From Sipunculus nudus (Eukaryota; Annelida; Sipuncula; Golfingiida; Sipunculidae): 64,000 nucleotides of DNA. Position numbers and translations under genes: made by a program. The notes under the pieces were generated by a model. It did not search any database. It was not told the DNA's origin and worked only from the letters and a program-made list of their open reading frames with translations. Numbering within the stretch: position 1 is the first letter of the stretch; every line of letters starts with the position of its first letter. Below, piece by piece: positions 42,101 through 48,491 of the stretch. The DNA is taken from the NCBI GenBank assembly GCA_026874595.1, contig CM049307.1, forward strand, positions 9,881,579 through 9,945,578, written 5' to 3'.

Positions 42101-44981
42101 CCTACAGATGCTCAATGCTCATTAAACCTACATGGAAAGAAGCAAAGTTTTATATGACTGTGTCACTAACTTAGGCTGTATCATAATGCTGAAATAATGT
42201 GAAAGTATGAACCAAAAGATGTTGAATCTTTGCATTCATATATTGTCTGCAAATACATTACTTTTCACAACCTTTAATAGATAAAACATTTTGAACAACA
42301 TATTTTTAGCATTTAAACAAAAGAAATGTTTTTGTACAATTTACAAATGTTTGACCAGGAAATATTCTGAACAAGTATAATAGCTGGCTGACCAGTGAAA
42401 ATTTAAATGTAAAGGGAGCACTCTTTTCTTTAAATAACATCAATATCATCATCAACATAAAACTGTTTACCCGGGACAGTGATTTGAGAGCTCTGACAGC
42501 ATCTCTTCTATCCTCCAAGAGAGTAGAGGACTGTACACGGTCACAGAGTCGTTCAACCTGGAAAAATATAAGATACATACAGGACCTGTACTTTCTCCAA
42601 GTGTCCATCTTGCATGCCACAGATTAACTTATTGGAACTTAATTCACAAGTGTTTTTACAAAAAATAAACTAAGATTTTCAATAAAGGATATAAATATTT
42701 TCAAATAATACCATGTAAAATAAATCCTCAGTGTATATTACCTCTGGCTATTAGGAGAACTGTTTATGTCCATTATTACATGTTACACGCATGTTTTTAC
42801 TGAGCAATCTAGGTTTAAATGTTACATGCATCTTATTATTAAGCCTTCTGGGTTCAAATGTTACATGCATTTTATTATTAACCCTTCTACGTTTACATGT
42901 TACACGCATGTTTTTTCATTGAGGCTTCTAGGTTTAAATGTCACATGCATTTTATTATTGAGCCTTCTAGGTATAAAAATGTTACATGCATTTTATTATC
43001 AAGCTTTCAAGGTTTAAATGTAACATGCATGTTATTATTAAGTCTTCTAGGTTTAAATGTTACATGCATTTTAAATATAATTTATTAAGCCCCCTAGTTT
43101 TAAATGTTAAATGTATGTTATTATTAAGCCTTCTAGGTTTAAATGTTACATGCACGTTATTATTAAGCCTTCTAGGTTTAAATGTTACATGCACTGGGCT
43201 AGAAATAAGCCATAAGTGACAACCTGTCATTTAGACAGTCTTTAGCACCAATCTCTATGGATCTATCAAGATTTGGCAATTATGGCAGTTCAAGATCAAT
43301 CATCTGATCATCTGCGTCAGCCAACCAACCATCGATTATAATCAATCATCAGTTCCAAACACTACAATCAACCTCTAATGATGTATTATATATGTATTAA
43401 CAATAATACTGCAGCTTAGACAGCATTATTTTTGTTGTTGCAATTATTCATTCACCTTATTATCCCAGAATACAAACAAAAAGAATTTTACAGAGAATAA
43501 GCCAATTTACAACACCTTTGTTCATTGCAGTTGTTGCCTGCCAAACCATCAAATAACTGACAACAAATCTTATTTACTGACATGTTAGCTTTACCAATGT
43601 ACCAATACCCAGAGCATAATAATAACCCAGATAAAAAAAAATAAAAGTACAATAGACATCATAGGCAATCATGGACACATCAACTGCTGATTCCTCCAGA
43701 TTTCCAAATGTGAGTTTGCTTCATAAAGGAATATCCACTTTCTGAGTTTAACTTTCACAAGTAACTATAGTCTGTTACACCACCCCTGTCCACATGTTTT
43801 TTTTTTTTTTTCAATCATTTTTTGGGGGAGTTAAAGAATGCCAAAACCTATTGACCTAGGGCAGAAAGAGGTAAATGTGTAATTAACTATTAGGTAAATA
43901 ATGACCTACATTATGCCATTTTCCTGTAAACAATTTAAAACCATATTATAAGTAACCAGTGTATTCTGTAGCTACATCTTTCCACCAATCTATGAAATGT
44001 ACATGACAGGGAGCAGTGATGACTTCCTAATAGACTAGAGCACAAAAGAGGCACCCATATTCAGAGGACCAGTAATCAGGAGCTGTTAACCTCTGTTTAC
44101 AATGAGAGTTGTGCATGCGCCTCACTATTACCTCACATTATTTCATATCTATATCCAAGGAAGACAAACAATGGTCACTTGTAAGGGATGCCATGAACCA
44201 CGGATATATATGAGACAGGTCAACCAGGCCGCAAAGAAAATAATATTAATATAATGACTATAGGTAAGGCACCAAAATTTATGCTTTTGCCTCTTAATGC
44301 CATTGGTGCAAATTTTGTTTAGCAAGTTTGTCCTATGTAGAGATAATCGTGAAAAATCAGGTGGACAAGGACTGTGGAATGGACTATATAGTGACACCAT
44401 TTCATTGGTCAATTGTCACTGATTATCATCATATAAGTTATTTGAATGAAGCTAGTATGTTTTATACACAGAATATTCATTACCTGAAGATATGCAAGAG
44501 CAAATTATGGGAAATCGAAAGATTTATAACCAATTTATATGTGTGATTTACTATAGACAGTTTAGTTTATTTTTGCCAGTTACACGTTATCTAAGAATGA
44601 TGTACTTTAACTTGAAAGAGGACCTTCACAGGGAAAACGATCGATTTATATAATTGCCAGGCTATAAAGACAGTCCAAATAACACTATTTTGGATTCAGC
44701 TATATCAGGCTTTACTGGACCCATACGTACGAACTTTCACTGGATTAAGAAGGCGTGGCACGGTTGATTTGACAGCATTTTGACAGTTCATGGACGGGAC
44801 AACATGACAGGTTGGTGGTAATCGGATTGCCCAGGTATATCTTTAGTAATATCGAATGGATGTTCTATTTGGTTGCCTTTTCATATCAACACCCAAGTCT
44901 TTAACATTTACTCACTGTCTCGGCACCCGTGGGGGTAACCCCACCTTGCTGGGCACCCAAATATTTTTGCAGGTAATGCAT
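6123..44981 (-). CDS. USO1: USO1 / p115 general vesicular transport factor, complete 23-exon gene
   Basis: Golgi vesicle-tethering factor: a homodimer with a globular armadillo-like head that binds SNAREs, COG and Rab1, a long coiled-coil tail, and an acidic C-terminus that binds GM130/giantin. I spliced 23 coding exons on the minus strand; all junctions are GT-AG and phases agree throughout. The total is 2862 bp, 953 residues plus a TAG stop. Residues 1 to about 625 are the head (exons 1-16), with family blocks such as DFHVRWP, ILVSPMGVS, GWSAQKVTN, LMSMVNEKQPFVLRCAVLYCF and KEQLLRVQLATS. About 640-930 is Glu/Gln/Lys-rich coiled coil (exons 17-22) ending in KKEQEDLLVLLADQD, nearly identical to vertebrate p115. 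Residues 936-953 are the acidic tail. The start is the ATG at 44981 (purine at -3), which gives an N-terminus like the vertebrate one (GAQQGG...TGAET before ERLCDR). Four introns of 4.4-9.5 kb are swollen by transposable elements. Identity is essentially certain; alternative exons cannot be excluded. Confidence 0.97.
6436..10050 (+). mobile_element. F2 element, copy 1 (USO1 intron 22)
   Basis: Starts AACAAGGCCTACAGGCC then TAATGCGAACCTGTGCA, and ends CATAAGCTCACAGGTTCGCTAAAA. The 11-mer GCGAACCTGTG is inverted between the two ends (subterminal inverted repeat). An ACGG-type stretch precedes the end (10009-10020). GGTGGCGCCACC at 9635 and repeated AACTCAGCCAAAA...CACTGAAC modules fill the interior. 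An F1 element (6612-7424) is inserted within it. No coding capacity. Confidence 0.8.
6612..7424 (+). mobile_element. F1 element, short 0.8-kb copy nested in F2
   Basis: Begins CTAGGGACCCATGGGTC and ends in the F1 hairpin at 7394-7418 followed by CTAAAAATG. It interrupts the F2 copy exactly where the paralogue at 25468-27999 is uninterrupted (CACACAAAAATTATTGTAGG near 25640), so both ends are defined by an empty site. Contains GGTGGCGCCACC at 7074 and three GTGACCTT modules. Confidence 0.8.
10543..10704 (-). CDS. USO1: USO1 coding exon 22 (residues 882-935)
   Basis: Acceptor TCTTTCACAG|GCATTG, donor GAAAAG|GTCAGT, 54 codons, phase 0 to 0. Encodes ALEADKDNDAVDEASAAQEL and then KKEQEDLLVLLADQDNK, the diagnostic end of the p115 coiled coil, and KLDTYRKRLKELGEK. 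Separated from exon 21 by a 9.5-kb intron packed with repeats. Confidence 0.97.
10841..11620 (+). mobile_element. F3 element, copy 1 (USO1 intron 21)
   Basis: Bounded by ATGCCCCCAC at 10841 and a GGGGCAT complement at about 11612-11618 followed by AAAAA. The interior is about four units of roughly 180 bp, each with AGGCCAATATCTGCA (10990, 11171, 11351, 11505). GACGGACATGG sits just before the terminal hairpin region TGCCCTGGCCACTTTGTGGC. Confidence 0.75.
11828..13170 (-). mobile_element. F5 Helitron-like element, copy 1 (nested)
   Basis: On the minus strand the element ends CCATATT-CTAG followed by T, preceded by an eroded hairpin (GACT/AGTC). The interior is about four 280-bp tandem units (TGTCTGCAG at 11951, 12228, 12508, 12788), each with GGTGGCGCCACC-type palindromes (12538, 12678, 12808, 12957). 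Its 5' end is not as clear as in copy 2. Confidence 0.65.
13271..13292. repeat. perfect 22-bp palindrome of TCTAGAC units
   Basis: Two abutting arms TGTGTCTAGAC and GTCTAGACACA form a perfect inverted repeat. Related TCTAGAC/TTCTAGA copies flank it at 13252-13266 and 13295-13303. It lies in USO1 intron 21, in the part of the F2 copy after the nested F5. Confidence 0.8.
14974..19534 (+). mobile_element. F1 element, long subtype copy A
   Basis: Begins ACAAGGGACCTATGGGTCAC and ends in a strong hairpin at 19498-19528 followed by AAAATG, just after an ACGG microsatellite (19422-19484). It shares many internal blocks with 22294-25436, for example GATGGGGTTCGGAGAAGG and CCATGGTCAAAGTTGGGCAA. A second start-like sequence at 16707 suggests internal duplication or nesting. 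No transposase is visible. Confidence 0.7.
16498..16560. repeat. GA-rich purine tract
   Basis: Long stretch of GAGA/AAAG on the plus strand inside F1 copy A; polypurine. Confidence 0.8.
20230..20421 (-). CDS. USO1: USO1 coding exon 21 (residues 818-881)
   Basis: Acceptor TGGTTACAG|AGCGAG, donor TTACAG|GTCAGT, 64 codons, phase 0 to 0. Encodes SEQVAAGQTNDSANTALLEE and long heptads ending KEETTSLQEKLQ. SEQVA is also present at the matching place in vertebrate p115. Confidence 0.92.
20922..21131 (-). CDS. USO1: USO1 coding exon 20 (residues 748-817)
   Basis: Acceptor TTTTTATAG|AAAAAT, donor AGCTTG|GTATGC, 70 codons, phase 0 to 0. Starts KNELSSSEAQVASQNAALSA, an Asn/Ser-rich spacer, then EVAKRLTAEIEESKQKMEQK coiled coil. 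Low direct identity to vertebrates, as usual for this region; placement rests on phase and open frame. Confidence 0.9.
21621..21727 (-). CDS. USO1: USO1 coding exon 19
   Basis: Acceptor GATTGGTAG|GTGTCG, donor CAGCTG|GTATGT. Encodes VGGANESAAEISRLQQEIQA then KTKEIEEKEVQIQQL, coiled coil. Positioned by phase: two leading bases complete the Gly codon from exon 18. Confidence 0.9.
22294..25436 (+). mobile_element. F1 element, long subtype copy B (USO1 intron 18)
   Basis: Begins ACAAGGGACCCATGGGTCAC and ends in the same 31-nt hairpin at 25403-25433. ACGG/ACAG microsatellite at 25318-25388. Colinear with copy A with internal deletions. Confidence 0.75.
25468..27999 (+). mobile_element. F2 element, copy 3 (USO1 intron 18)
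   Basis: Starts AACAAGGCCTAATGGCC and ends CTCACAGGTTCGCTAA. It provides the uninterrupted version of F2 copy 1. GGTGGCGCCACC at 27532; ACGG-type run 27952-27981. It lies about 30 bp beyond the end of F1 copy B. Confidence 0.8.
28106..28244 (-). CDS. USO1: USO1 coding exon 18
   Basis: Acceptor CATCTTCAG|GATGTG, donor CAGAAAG|GTCAGT. Encodes DVKLKEIRGELEEVRGSYSA and on to QIQQLKDQNALLKAQK, heptad-patterned coiled coil corresponding to QIQQHKDQYNLLK in vertebrates. One base left over makes GGT with exon 19. Confidence 0.94.
28730..28851 (-). CDS. USO1: USO1 coding exon 17
   Basis: Acceptor TCACTTTCAG|ATGAAG, donor GATCAG|GTAGGT. Encodes EVLHSVMPVKEGEAGDKARP then HESIVEQYKELIRDQ. Linker from the head into the coiled coil; HxxIVxxYKxxIRxQ is shared with vertebrate p115. 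Confidence 0.93.
29422..29603 (-). CDS. USO1: USO1 coding exon 16
   Basis: Acceptor TCTTTTGCAG|CCAGGC, donor TTAGAAA|GTAAGT. Encodes QALRQIIEKRIGMETFTDKL and then LTQVTKQEAYTWAAKNPQLS and a final HVFTRIFKKLE. This is the last part of the globular head (LIEKRIG and HEFTKLVKELE in vertebrates). Confidence 0.95.
30253..30374 (-). CDS. USO1: USO1 coding exon 15
   Basis: Acceptor CTGTGTTAG|CTGATA, donor CATCAGAG|GTAATG. Encodes LISQVSASEGDEQELLIQGL then CAFLLGICVMYNEEQVDNHQ. A second AG twelve bases downstream (TCCCAG) is a less likely acceptor; the one used restores FLISQ after exon 14, close to the family's FLTGQ. Confidence 0.92.
30815..30925 (-). CDS. USO1: USO1 coding exon 14 (residues 487-523)
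   Basis: Acceptor TTTTTCCAG|GGGGCC, donor CCTTTT|GTATCC, 37 codons, phase 0 to 0. Encodes GAKFQTRVGILQLLCGWMAD then SALTVTHFLHNAANVPF, matching QTRVGLLMLLCTWL...VTHFLHNSANVPF. Confidence 0.95.
31366..31571 (-). CDS. USO1: USO1 coding exon 13
   Basis: Acceptor CATATTTTAG|TGAACG, donor CTAATACAG|GTATAC. Encodes NAISAGQLLCGGLFSADSLS and later QKEQLLRVQLATSLGNPPVS and LLQQCTNILIQ; virtually identical to vertebrate p115 over this stretch. Confidence 0.97.
32250..32404 (-). CDS. USO1: USO1 coding exon 12
   Basis: Acceptor TTTTTTCCAG|GCCAGC, donor GCTGACA|GTAAGT. Contains PAIVVLLMSMVNEKQPFVLR, CAVLYCFQSFLYKNELGQ and QIVQTLLPTSAD, the most strongly conserved part of the head. Confidence 0.97.
32916..33004 (-). 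CDS. USO1: USO1 coding exon 11
   Basis: Acceptor ATTTCTTCAG|ACAATC, donor CTCCCAG|GTATGT. Encodes TINTVSEIIRGNQGNQEYFA then SVMAPSNPP, aligned with the p115 segment TINTVSEVIRG...YFASVNAPSNPP. Confidence 0.96.
33551..33615 (-). CDS. USO1: USO1 coding exon 10
   Basis: Acceptor GCTTTTACAG|GGTTAC, donor ACTGAG|GTAGTT. Encodes LLQQLCSILMASGVPADVLT then E after a Gly codon split with exon 9. Conserved head-domain helix. Confidence 0.95.
33880..33955 (-). CDS. USO1: USO1 coding exon 9
   Basis: Acceptor ATCTTTCAG|TTGGTG, donor CAGTGTG|GTGAGC. Encodes LVRTLVSPSSPHQQLVSCQK then VMSQC, matching LVRVLVSP...SCQKAMFQC of vertebrate p115. Confidence 0.95.
34372..36024 (+). mobile_element. F3 element, copy 2 split by F4 (USO1 intron 8)
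   Basis: About 180-bp units with AGGCCAATATCTGCAGGCATT. The 3' hairpin is TGCCCC-GG-CCAC-TTT-GTGG-GGGCA, then TAAAAA, at 36003-36030. GTGGGGGCAT here is the exact complement of ATGCCCCCAC at 10841. A GACGG run precedes the end. Units are interrupted at 34735-35404. Confidence 0.75.
34735..35404 (+). mobile_element. F4 element nested in F3
   Basis: About 670 bp splitting a run GCGAAAAAAAGTCCG that is intact in neighbouring F3 units. The right end is a hairpin (TAGCCC, TCAGC, loop, GCTGA, GGGCTA at 35372-35400) followed by AAAA. ACGG-type run at 35302-35350; GGTGGCGCCACC at 35038. The left end, CTAGAATA, resembles the F5 end. Confidence 0.65.
36291..38270 (+). mobile_element. F5 Helitron-like element, intact copy 2 (USO1 intron 8)
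   Basis: Starts A|TCCGCC and ends in hairpin GTAGTCGCTTGTCGACTAC (38241-38259), a 7-nt spacer, CTAG (38267-38270), then T. This is the canonical non-autonomous Helitron layout (TC...hairpin...CTRR between A and T). GGCGGATACAA at 38230-38240 is complementary to the 5' end. Interior: 280-bp tandem units (TGCAGACATC at 36781, 37061, 37341, 37621), each with two GGTGGCGCCACC-type palindromes. No Rep/helicase ORF. Confidence 0.7.
38499..38689 (-). CDS. USO1: USO1 coding exon 8
   Basis: Acceptor CTGCTGCAG|GTATTG, donor CTTCAG|GTAATC. Contains IVVEDCLLLLLNLLKTNTSN, QNFFKEGSFIQKL and GWSAQKVTNIHLMLQ. Followed by the 4.5-kb intron 8, which holds the F3, F4 and F5 repeats. Confidence 0.97.
39402..39522 (-). 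CDS. USO1: USO1 coding exon 7
   Basis: Acceptor TATTCCAAAG|GGCCTC, donor GATGGAG|GTATGT. Encodes GLLLLIQLTKGNANIQKIVA followed by FENAFERLLDIISEEGNSDG, a very strong p115 match. One base left over completes GGT (Gly) with exon 8. Confidence 0.97.
39956..40114 (-). CDS. USO1: USO1 coding exon 6 (residues 133-185)
   Basis: Acceptor TTTTGAACAG|GAGTAT, donor AATGAT|GTAGGT, phase 0 to 0, 53 codons. Contains EYDFHVRWPSVKLLTILLTN and ILVSPMGVSKLMDLLSDSRE, signature stretches of the p115 head. Confidence 0.97.
40574..40677 (-). CDS. USO1: USO1 coding exon 5
   Basis: Acceptor TTTTGTAG|GAGAAG, donor CTGGAG|GTAATA. Encodes EEPMPDLPEDLGSQFTEMFI and then KNQDNISLLLSLLE. The acidic/proline start is a variable loop; DLGSQFTE...LLLSLLE is conserved in the family. 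Confidence 0.95.
41196..41319. repeat. short minisatellite, GCCATACAGATATCAC-type
   Basis: Five or six degenerate units of about 14-27 bp built on CATACAGATATCAC in a USO1 intron. Confidence 0.6.
41507..41580 (-). CDS. USO1: USO1 coding exon 4
   Basis: Acceptor TTATTTTAG|GAATGA, donor AAGATG|GTAAGT. Encodes NDSEIIGYALDTLCNVMSNE then PMED. DSEIIGYALDTL is a near-exact p115 head motif. Confidence 0.95.
41844..41908 (-). CDS. USO1: USO1 coding exon 3
   Basis: Acceptor AATCAACAG|AAATTC, donor GACAG|GTAAGC. Encodes KFRLEVGTQAMGILISVLQT then D. Phase 0 in, two bases left over to make AG|G (Arg) with exon 4. Confidence 0.95.
42471..42557 (-). CDS. USO1: USO1 coding exon 2 (residues 23-51)
   Basis: Acceptor TTTTTCCAG|GTTGAA, donor CCCGG|GTAAAC, phase 0 to 0. 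Encodes VERLCDRVQSSTLLEDRRDA and then VRALKSLSR, the first helical block of the armadillo-like head and one of the most conserved p115 segments. Confidence 0.95.
42775..43200. repeat. about 40-bp minisatellite in USO1 intron 1
   Basis: Ten or so units of TTATTATTAAGCCTTCTAGG followed by TTTAAATGTTACATGCA. GTTACATGCA starts at 42821 and 42860 give the period. Variation among units is low. Confidence 0.85.
44916..44981 (-). CDS. USO1: USO1 coding exon 1 (residues 1-22)
   Basis: Begins at the ATG (44981-44979), peptide MHYLQKYLGAQQGGVTPTGA then ET, and ends ACA|GTGAGT, phase 0. It splices to exon 2 to give ...GAETVERLCDR, matching the p115 N-terminus. The 5'UTR is not delimited; the promoter lies immediately to the right. 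Confidence 0.93.
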
Positions 44982-45246
44982 CTCGCCAACTCGACCCCGG
45001 GGCTGCCGTGATGCTGGCGCAAGCGCACGCGACGTGGCGAGCCGGTATATACTTCCGGGTCACGAACGAATTACGTTACTTTTTACAGCATTCTTTTATA
45101 TAATAGTTATAATTCTTATTACTAACCTTTCATTATTTTAATATGTTTATCTGGCTAAAACAAAAACATGAATTTTTATTAATCAAAACATAATTTTACG
45201 ACATCGGTATAAAATTGTGCCGTCACGACCCACGTTGAGCATAAAC
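44982..45246. promoter_or_regulatory. bidirectional USO1-GALK promoter
   Basis: Spacer of 265 bp between the two divergent start codons. The USO1 half (about 44985-45075) is CpG-rich against an AT-rich background. It contains ACTTCCGG at 45051-45058, a consensus ETS/GABP site, and GCGCAAGCGCA at 45017-45027, one mismatch from the NRF1 consensus. Both are typical of TATA-less housekeeping promoters and of divergent gene pairs. Transcription starts are not visible. Confidence 0.7.
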
Positions 45247-45420
45247 ATGGAACACGCCGGCCTGTCAACATTCGAGCTCCCAGAAGAGGTGCTCAAGAGA
45301 GCAGTGAAATCATTTGAGCTTCATTTTGATAAAAAGCCAGAAATAGCAGCATGCGCACCCGGAAGAGTTAATTTAATTGGGGAACATACTGACTACAATG
45401 ATGGATTTGTTTTTCCTATG
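45247..45420 (+). CDS. GALK1: galactokinase exon 1 (GALK1-like, partial)
   Basis: Galactokinase phosphorylates alpha-D-galactose with ATP to galactose-1-phosphate, the first committed Leloir step, in the cytosol. The 58 visible codons run from ATG at 45247 (A at -3 and G at +4, strong Kozak) to CCTATG|GTAAGT. Residues 37-58 carry the family's N-terminal signature: [17 protein letters not shown] then FVFPM, including the GEHTDYN galactose-binding segment. Before it lies a short helix with [14 protein letters not shown], as in GALK1 (FREEFGAEPEL). An upstream in-frame GTG at 45217 is not needed as a start. GALK1 fits better than GALK2 because the leader is short and the motif sits near residue 40. 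The frame stays open 98 codons into the intron (to 45716), so intron retention would give a truncated protein. Later exons are not seen in the window. Confidence 0.9.
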
Positions 45421-46477
45421 GTAAGTAAACAAGAAAAATGTTTCTCTGTAAATACGTTTGGCGACGTGCCAGCGGCTCACGATTGGCCACACCTTTTCAT
45501 TCATTCGTTTGATTGGATTCCAGTGTGTACACCACTACGCTCCGATCACGCGCGACTATGCTGGTCGCATTGGAACTCTTGGCATTTATGCATCGGTGAG
45601 AAAAATGCATATTTAATACCCGCCATGACACTGCACCGAGCGACCCGGCTTGTCAATGTTAATATATTTGACATTGGTGCCTATTCTGCTCCCATCGCCA
45701 CGCTGGAATATTGAACGGATCGCTGGTTAGGCCAAACCTGGACGATCACCAAACCCCCAAAAGAGTTTCTGTAGTCTTCAAGGTTATTATCTCGTATTAT
45801 TTTCCTGGATTTCATGCGAAAAACGCTCGTCCATTGTACAAAGCCAAAGGTTTTCCTTGAATCAAATATTCACTAAATAAAATACATGCAAATGTGTATA
45901 TTTAAAAATACATAGTATTTTGTATATATTCAAGAGACCTAGTTTCCCGACATCGTTTTAAAAAATGACACCCTTTAAGAGAATTTTATATCAAGAGAAA
46001 TTGTATAAATTAACGTTATAAATAAAGAATAAATGAAGTTCAAATGATAATATATGTAAATAATCATCATTTTTTTTTTATTTTCGGTAAAGTAACGTAC
46101 CTCGTCTCTGTGAAGAGTTGTAATCTGAAATTTTTATTCATAAACTACACATTGTATATATATATACATGTGTGTGTGTGTGTGTGTGGTAATAAGGCAG
46201 TCCAAACTTTTATTGCATTCTGTATATGTTAAATAATATTTTTATAATAAGCTAAACGTTGTTGCATGGGAATTGTTTTTTCTTTTAACTGACTGAGCTA
46301 TAATATAGTTAAATAAAACGGCCAGTGGTGGGAGTCACGCGATCTTGGCTATGACCGTCACTCTCATGGAGCGCCGGCCTGGGGGTGGGGGCCGTTGCAT
46401 GTGTACTAAGCGGCCACTGGGCCTGGATGTCTCTCCTGCATATTTATATCATAAACATAAAGAGGTGGCCGGCGGCC

Positions 46478-46587
46478 ATGGCCTCGGGAAGTAACTTTAT
46501 TTCAAAGGAAACATACATTGGTTTAATCTTAGCCAACTGCCCTAAATACTGTATGTTTGGGTATGAGGAGGAAGTATTTCTTTACCG
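46478..46587 (+). CDS. possible small coding exon, unidentified
   Basis: ATG at 46478 lies in a perfect Kozak context (GGCGGCCATGG) inside a local CpG/GC-rich patch (46320-46500). The frame runs 37 codons (MASGSNFISKETYIGL... EEEVFLYR) to a TAA at 46589, and CCG|GTAAAGG at the end is a good splice donor. It could be the first exon of a nested or alternative transcript, or chance. I recognise no family. Confidence 0.2.
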
Positions 46588-46629
46588 GTAAAGGTTTTTT
46601 TAGTTATTTTGAACAGTGGATATAAATTA

Positions 46630-46631
<2 letters not shown>

Positions 46632-46688
<57 letters not shown>
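46632..46688. repeat. (AT)n microsatellite
   Basis: About 28 uninterrupted dinucleotides. Similar tracts at 47302-47364, 49691-49710, 52050-52102 and 60853-60916. Confidence 0.95.
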
Positions 46689-46691
<3 letters not shown>

Positions 46692-47300
46692 ATCATACAG
46701 ATAAAAAAACGTACTCCTAATTGGTTATAGGTTGTATGAATGAGAAGATGTTTAGTATTATTCGACGGTATAAATAACTGAAATGTTTAAAATGTGCAGT
46801 TTAAGATCCTTTTTGGGCAATTTATAAATTATATCCGTCTAACTTGCTCCTGCACGGTCTCAAAGTAAAATAAAGATTGTCATTGGGATCCGGATCCCTC
46901 TGTACAATTAACTGGATGATACTGTCCTTTTTCCGAATATTGTGTGGAAGTTTATTGTAGTTTGTTTCTTATTTTTATTTCTGTTGAAATCGTACATTTA
47001 TATGGAGTCAAAACTAAATTTCTGGGAGGAATAACCACGAAAGTACATAAATATAATTCATTTTACCACAAATTTCAAGTCCCTGTGTCCACAGCGGACA
47101 CGATCCATGGAAATAAACTAGTTGGTCACTATATAATAAGAGATGGATGTCATCATAGACTAGTATACACCATGCATTTTTACATGGCTGTGTGTTTGAT
47201 TGACATATTTGATTGACCTAAATATATTCAAAAGTTGAATCAGGGTCTGTGTTTCAATAGCGTGACTTTCACTTGTCACTCAAATGATATTGATTTAACC

Positions 47301-47366
<66 letters not shown>

Positions 47367-48261
47367 CTATTCTGCATGCTGTGGTCATAAGAAAAAAAAC
47401 AATAATTTTCGTCATTGGGTTTCAGGGTTCATATCGAGAAATACGTGATTTCGCACCATGCAGGTATACAGCTGCATGCATGATAGCCGCATAATACATA
47501 TACATGTACTAGTATATGTTCCGGGATTACTCATGTGTACGGGCGTGTCAGTTGATTGGGAAGTATATTCAGCCAGGATAGCTACAGAGCCCAATCGAAA
47601 TACACGTGGGTGTCAGGTATACATTATGTGTGACAACATGATAGCTGTGCATGATTCTGTTCAATGATTGAGAGCCATTGATTGTGTAAACACATTTTTT
47701 CCCATAGCCTGAATCTGTTTTACTTTCCTCGGGTCTATTAATTCAAACTGATTCGCGCCGTACTGCCATAACTTTAAAATTTAGTTAACCAATATAATCA
47801 ATTACATTAAAAACACACGTTTAAGACAGACATAAAAAAATATAAATATATTTATTTATAGTATATATGGTATATACGGAGTATATAGTATTTTCTCATA
47901 TGTTTAAGCTGCTGTTAAATTAACTGCGTGCACGTAAAACATTGCAAAAGTAAAGAGTTCTTCTCTTGTGAAAAGTTATACCCTATATAGCTGATTCACA
48001 TAAACCTCTGTAAATACTCCGTATGCGTCAGAATAGAGATAGGGCTTGTGGGTTTCTGACGATAAATGTCTATAGTCTTATCAGCCATGCAAGCCCATAT
48101 GCCAAGCCCCTTGAGGTGAGTTGTTGTACTTGAATGCACTGCCACTATAAGGTACCCTGTTTGATAATGCGCCACAGTGGAGTTCCATGGTGAATGAATT
48201 TGTGCTAAATAGCCTTCAGTTCTGAGAGCGGAGCCCAAGCCGACACATCGTGTGTGGTTTG

Positions 48262-48491
48262 CAGTGGATCCAGGGCGGGGGACTGCCTCCCTGGCACAGG
48301 CTCGCACAGCAACCCCCCCCCCCCCCCCCCCCCTTCAGCAGCCGTATGACCTCTTTTAATGAGTTCAAACTAATTAAAGCGGCCCGGGTCCTTGATCGCC
48401 TTTCCGGACCTGACGACTTTTCTCAAGTTATCTCATTATAGTCATCCTGGGTTGGAACCCCGCCGTTTCCAAAGTTCTGTATCCGCCCCTG
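48262..48491. mobile_element. MITE-like element with GTGGATCCAG ends
   Basis: Left CAGTGGATCCAGGG, right TGTATCCGCCCCTG, an imperfect terminal inverted repeat. The interior (CTTTCCGGACCT, GTCATCCTGGGTT) matches the better-preserved copy at 62104-62288. A 21-C run at 48313-48333 lies inside. No clear target duplication. Confidence 0.55.

Larger units (their letters stand above)
45421..48261. other. presumed GALK intron 1, proximal part
   Basis: AT-rich sequence with a CpG/GC-rich patch at 46320-46500, a TG run at 46168-46188 and two AT microsatellites (46632-46688, 47302-47364). No GALK exon 2 was recognised by reading the plus strand. Confidence 0.5.

Noticed and set aside
44111-44122. GCATGCGCC near 44113 as a USO1 promoter NRF1 site
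   Set aside because: It lies 800 bp inside intron 1, an isolated half-match away from any CpG-rich context; the 45017 site fits better.
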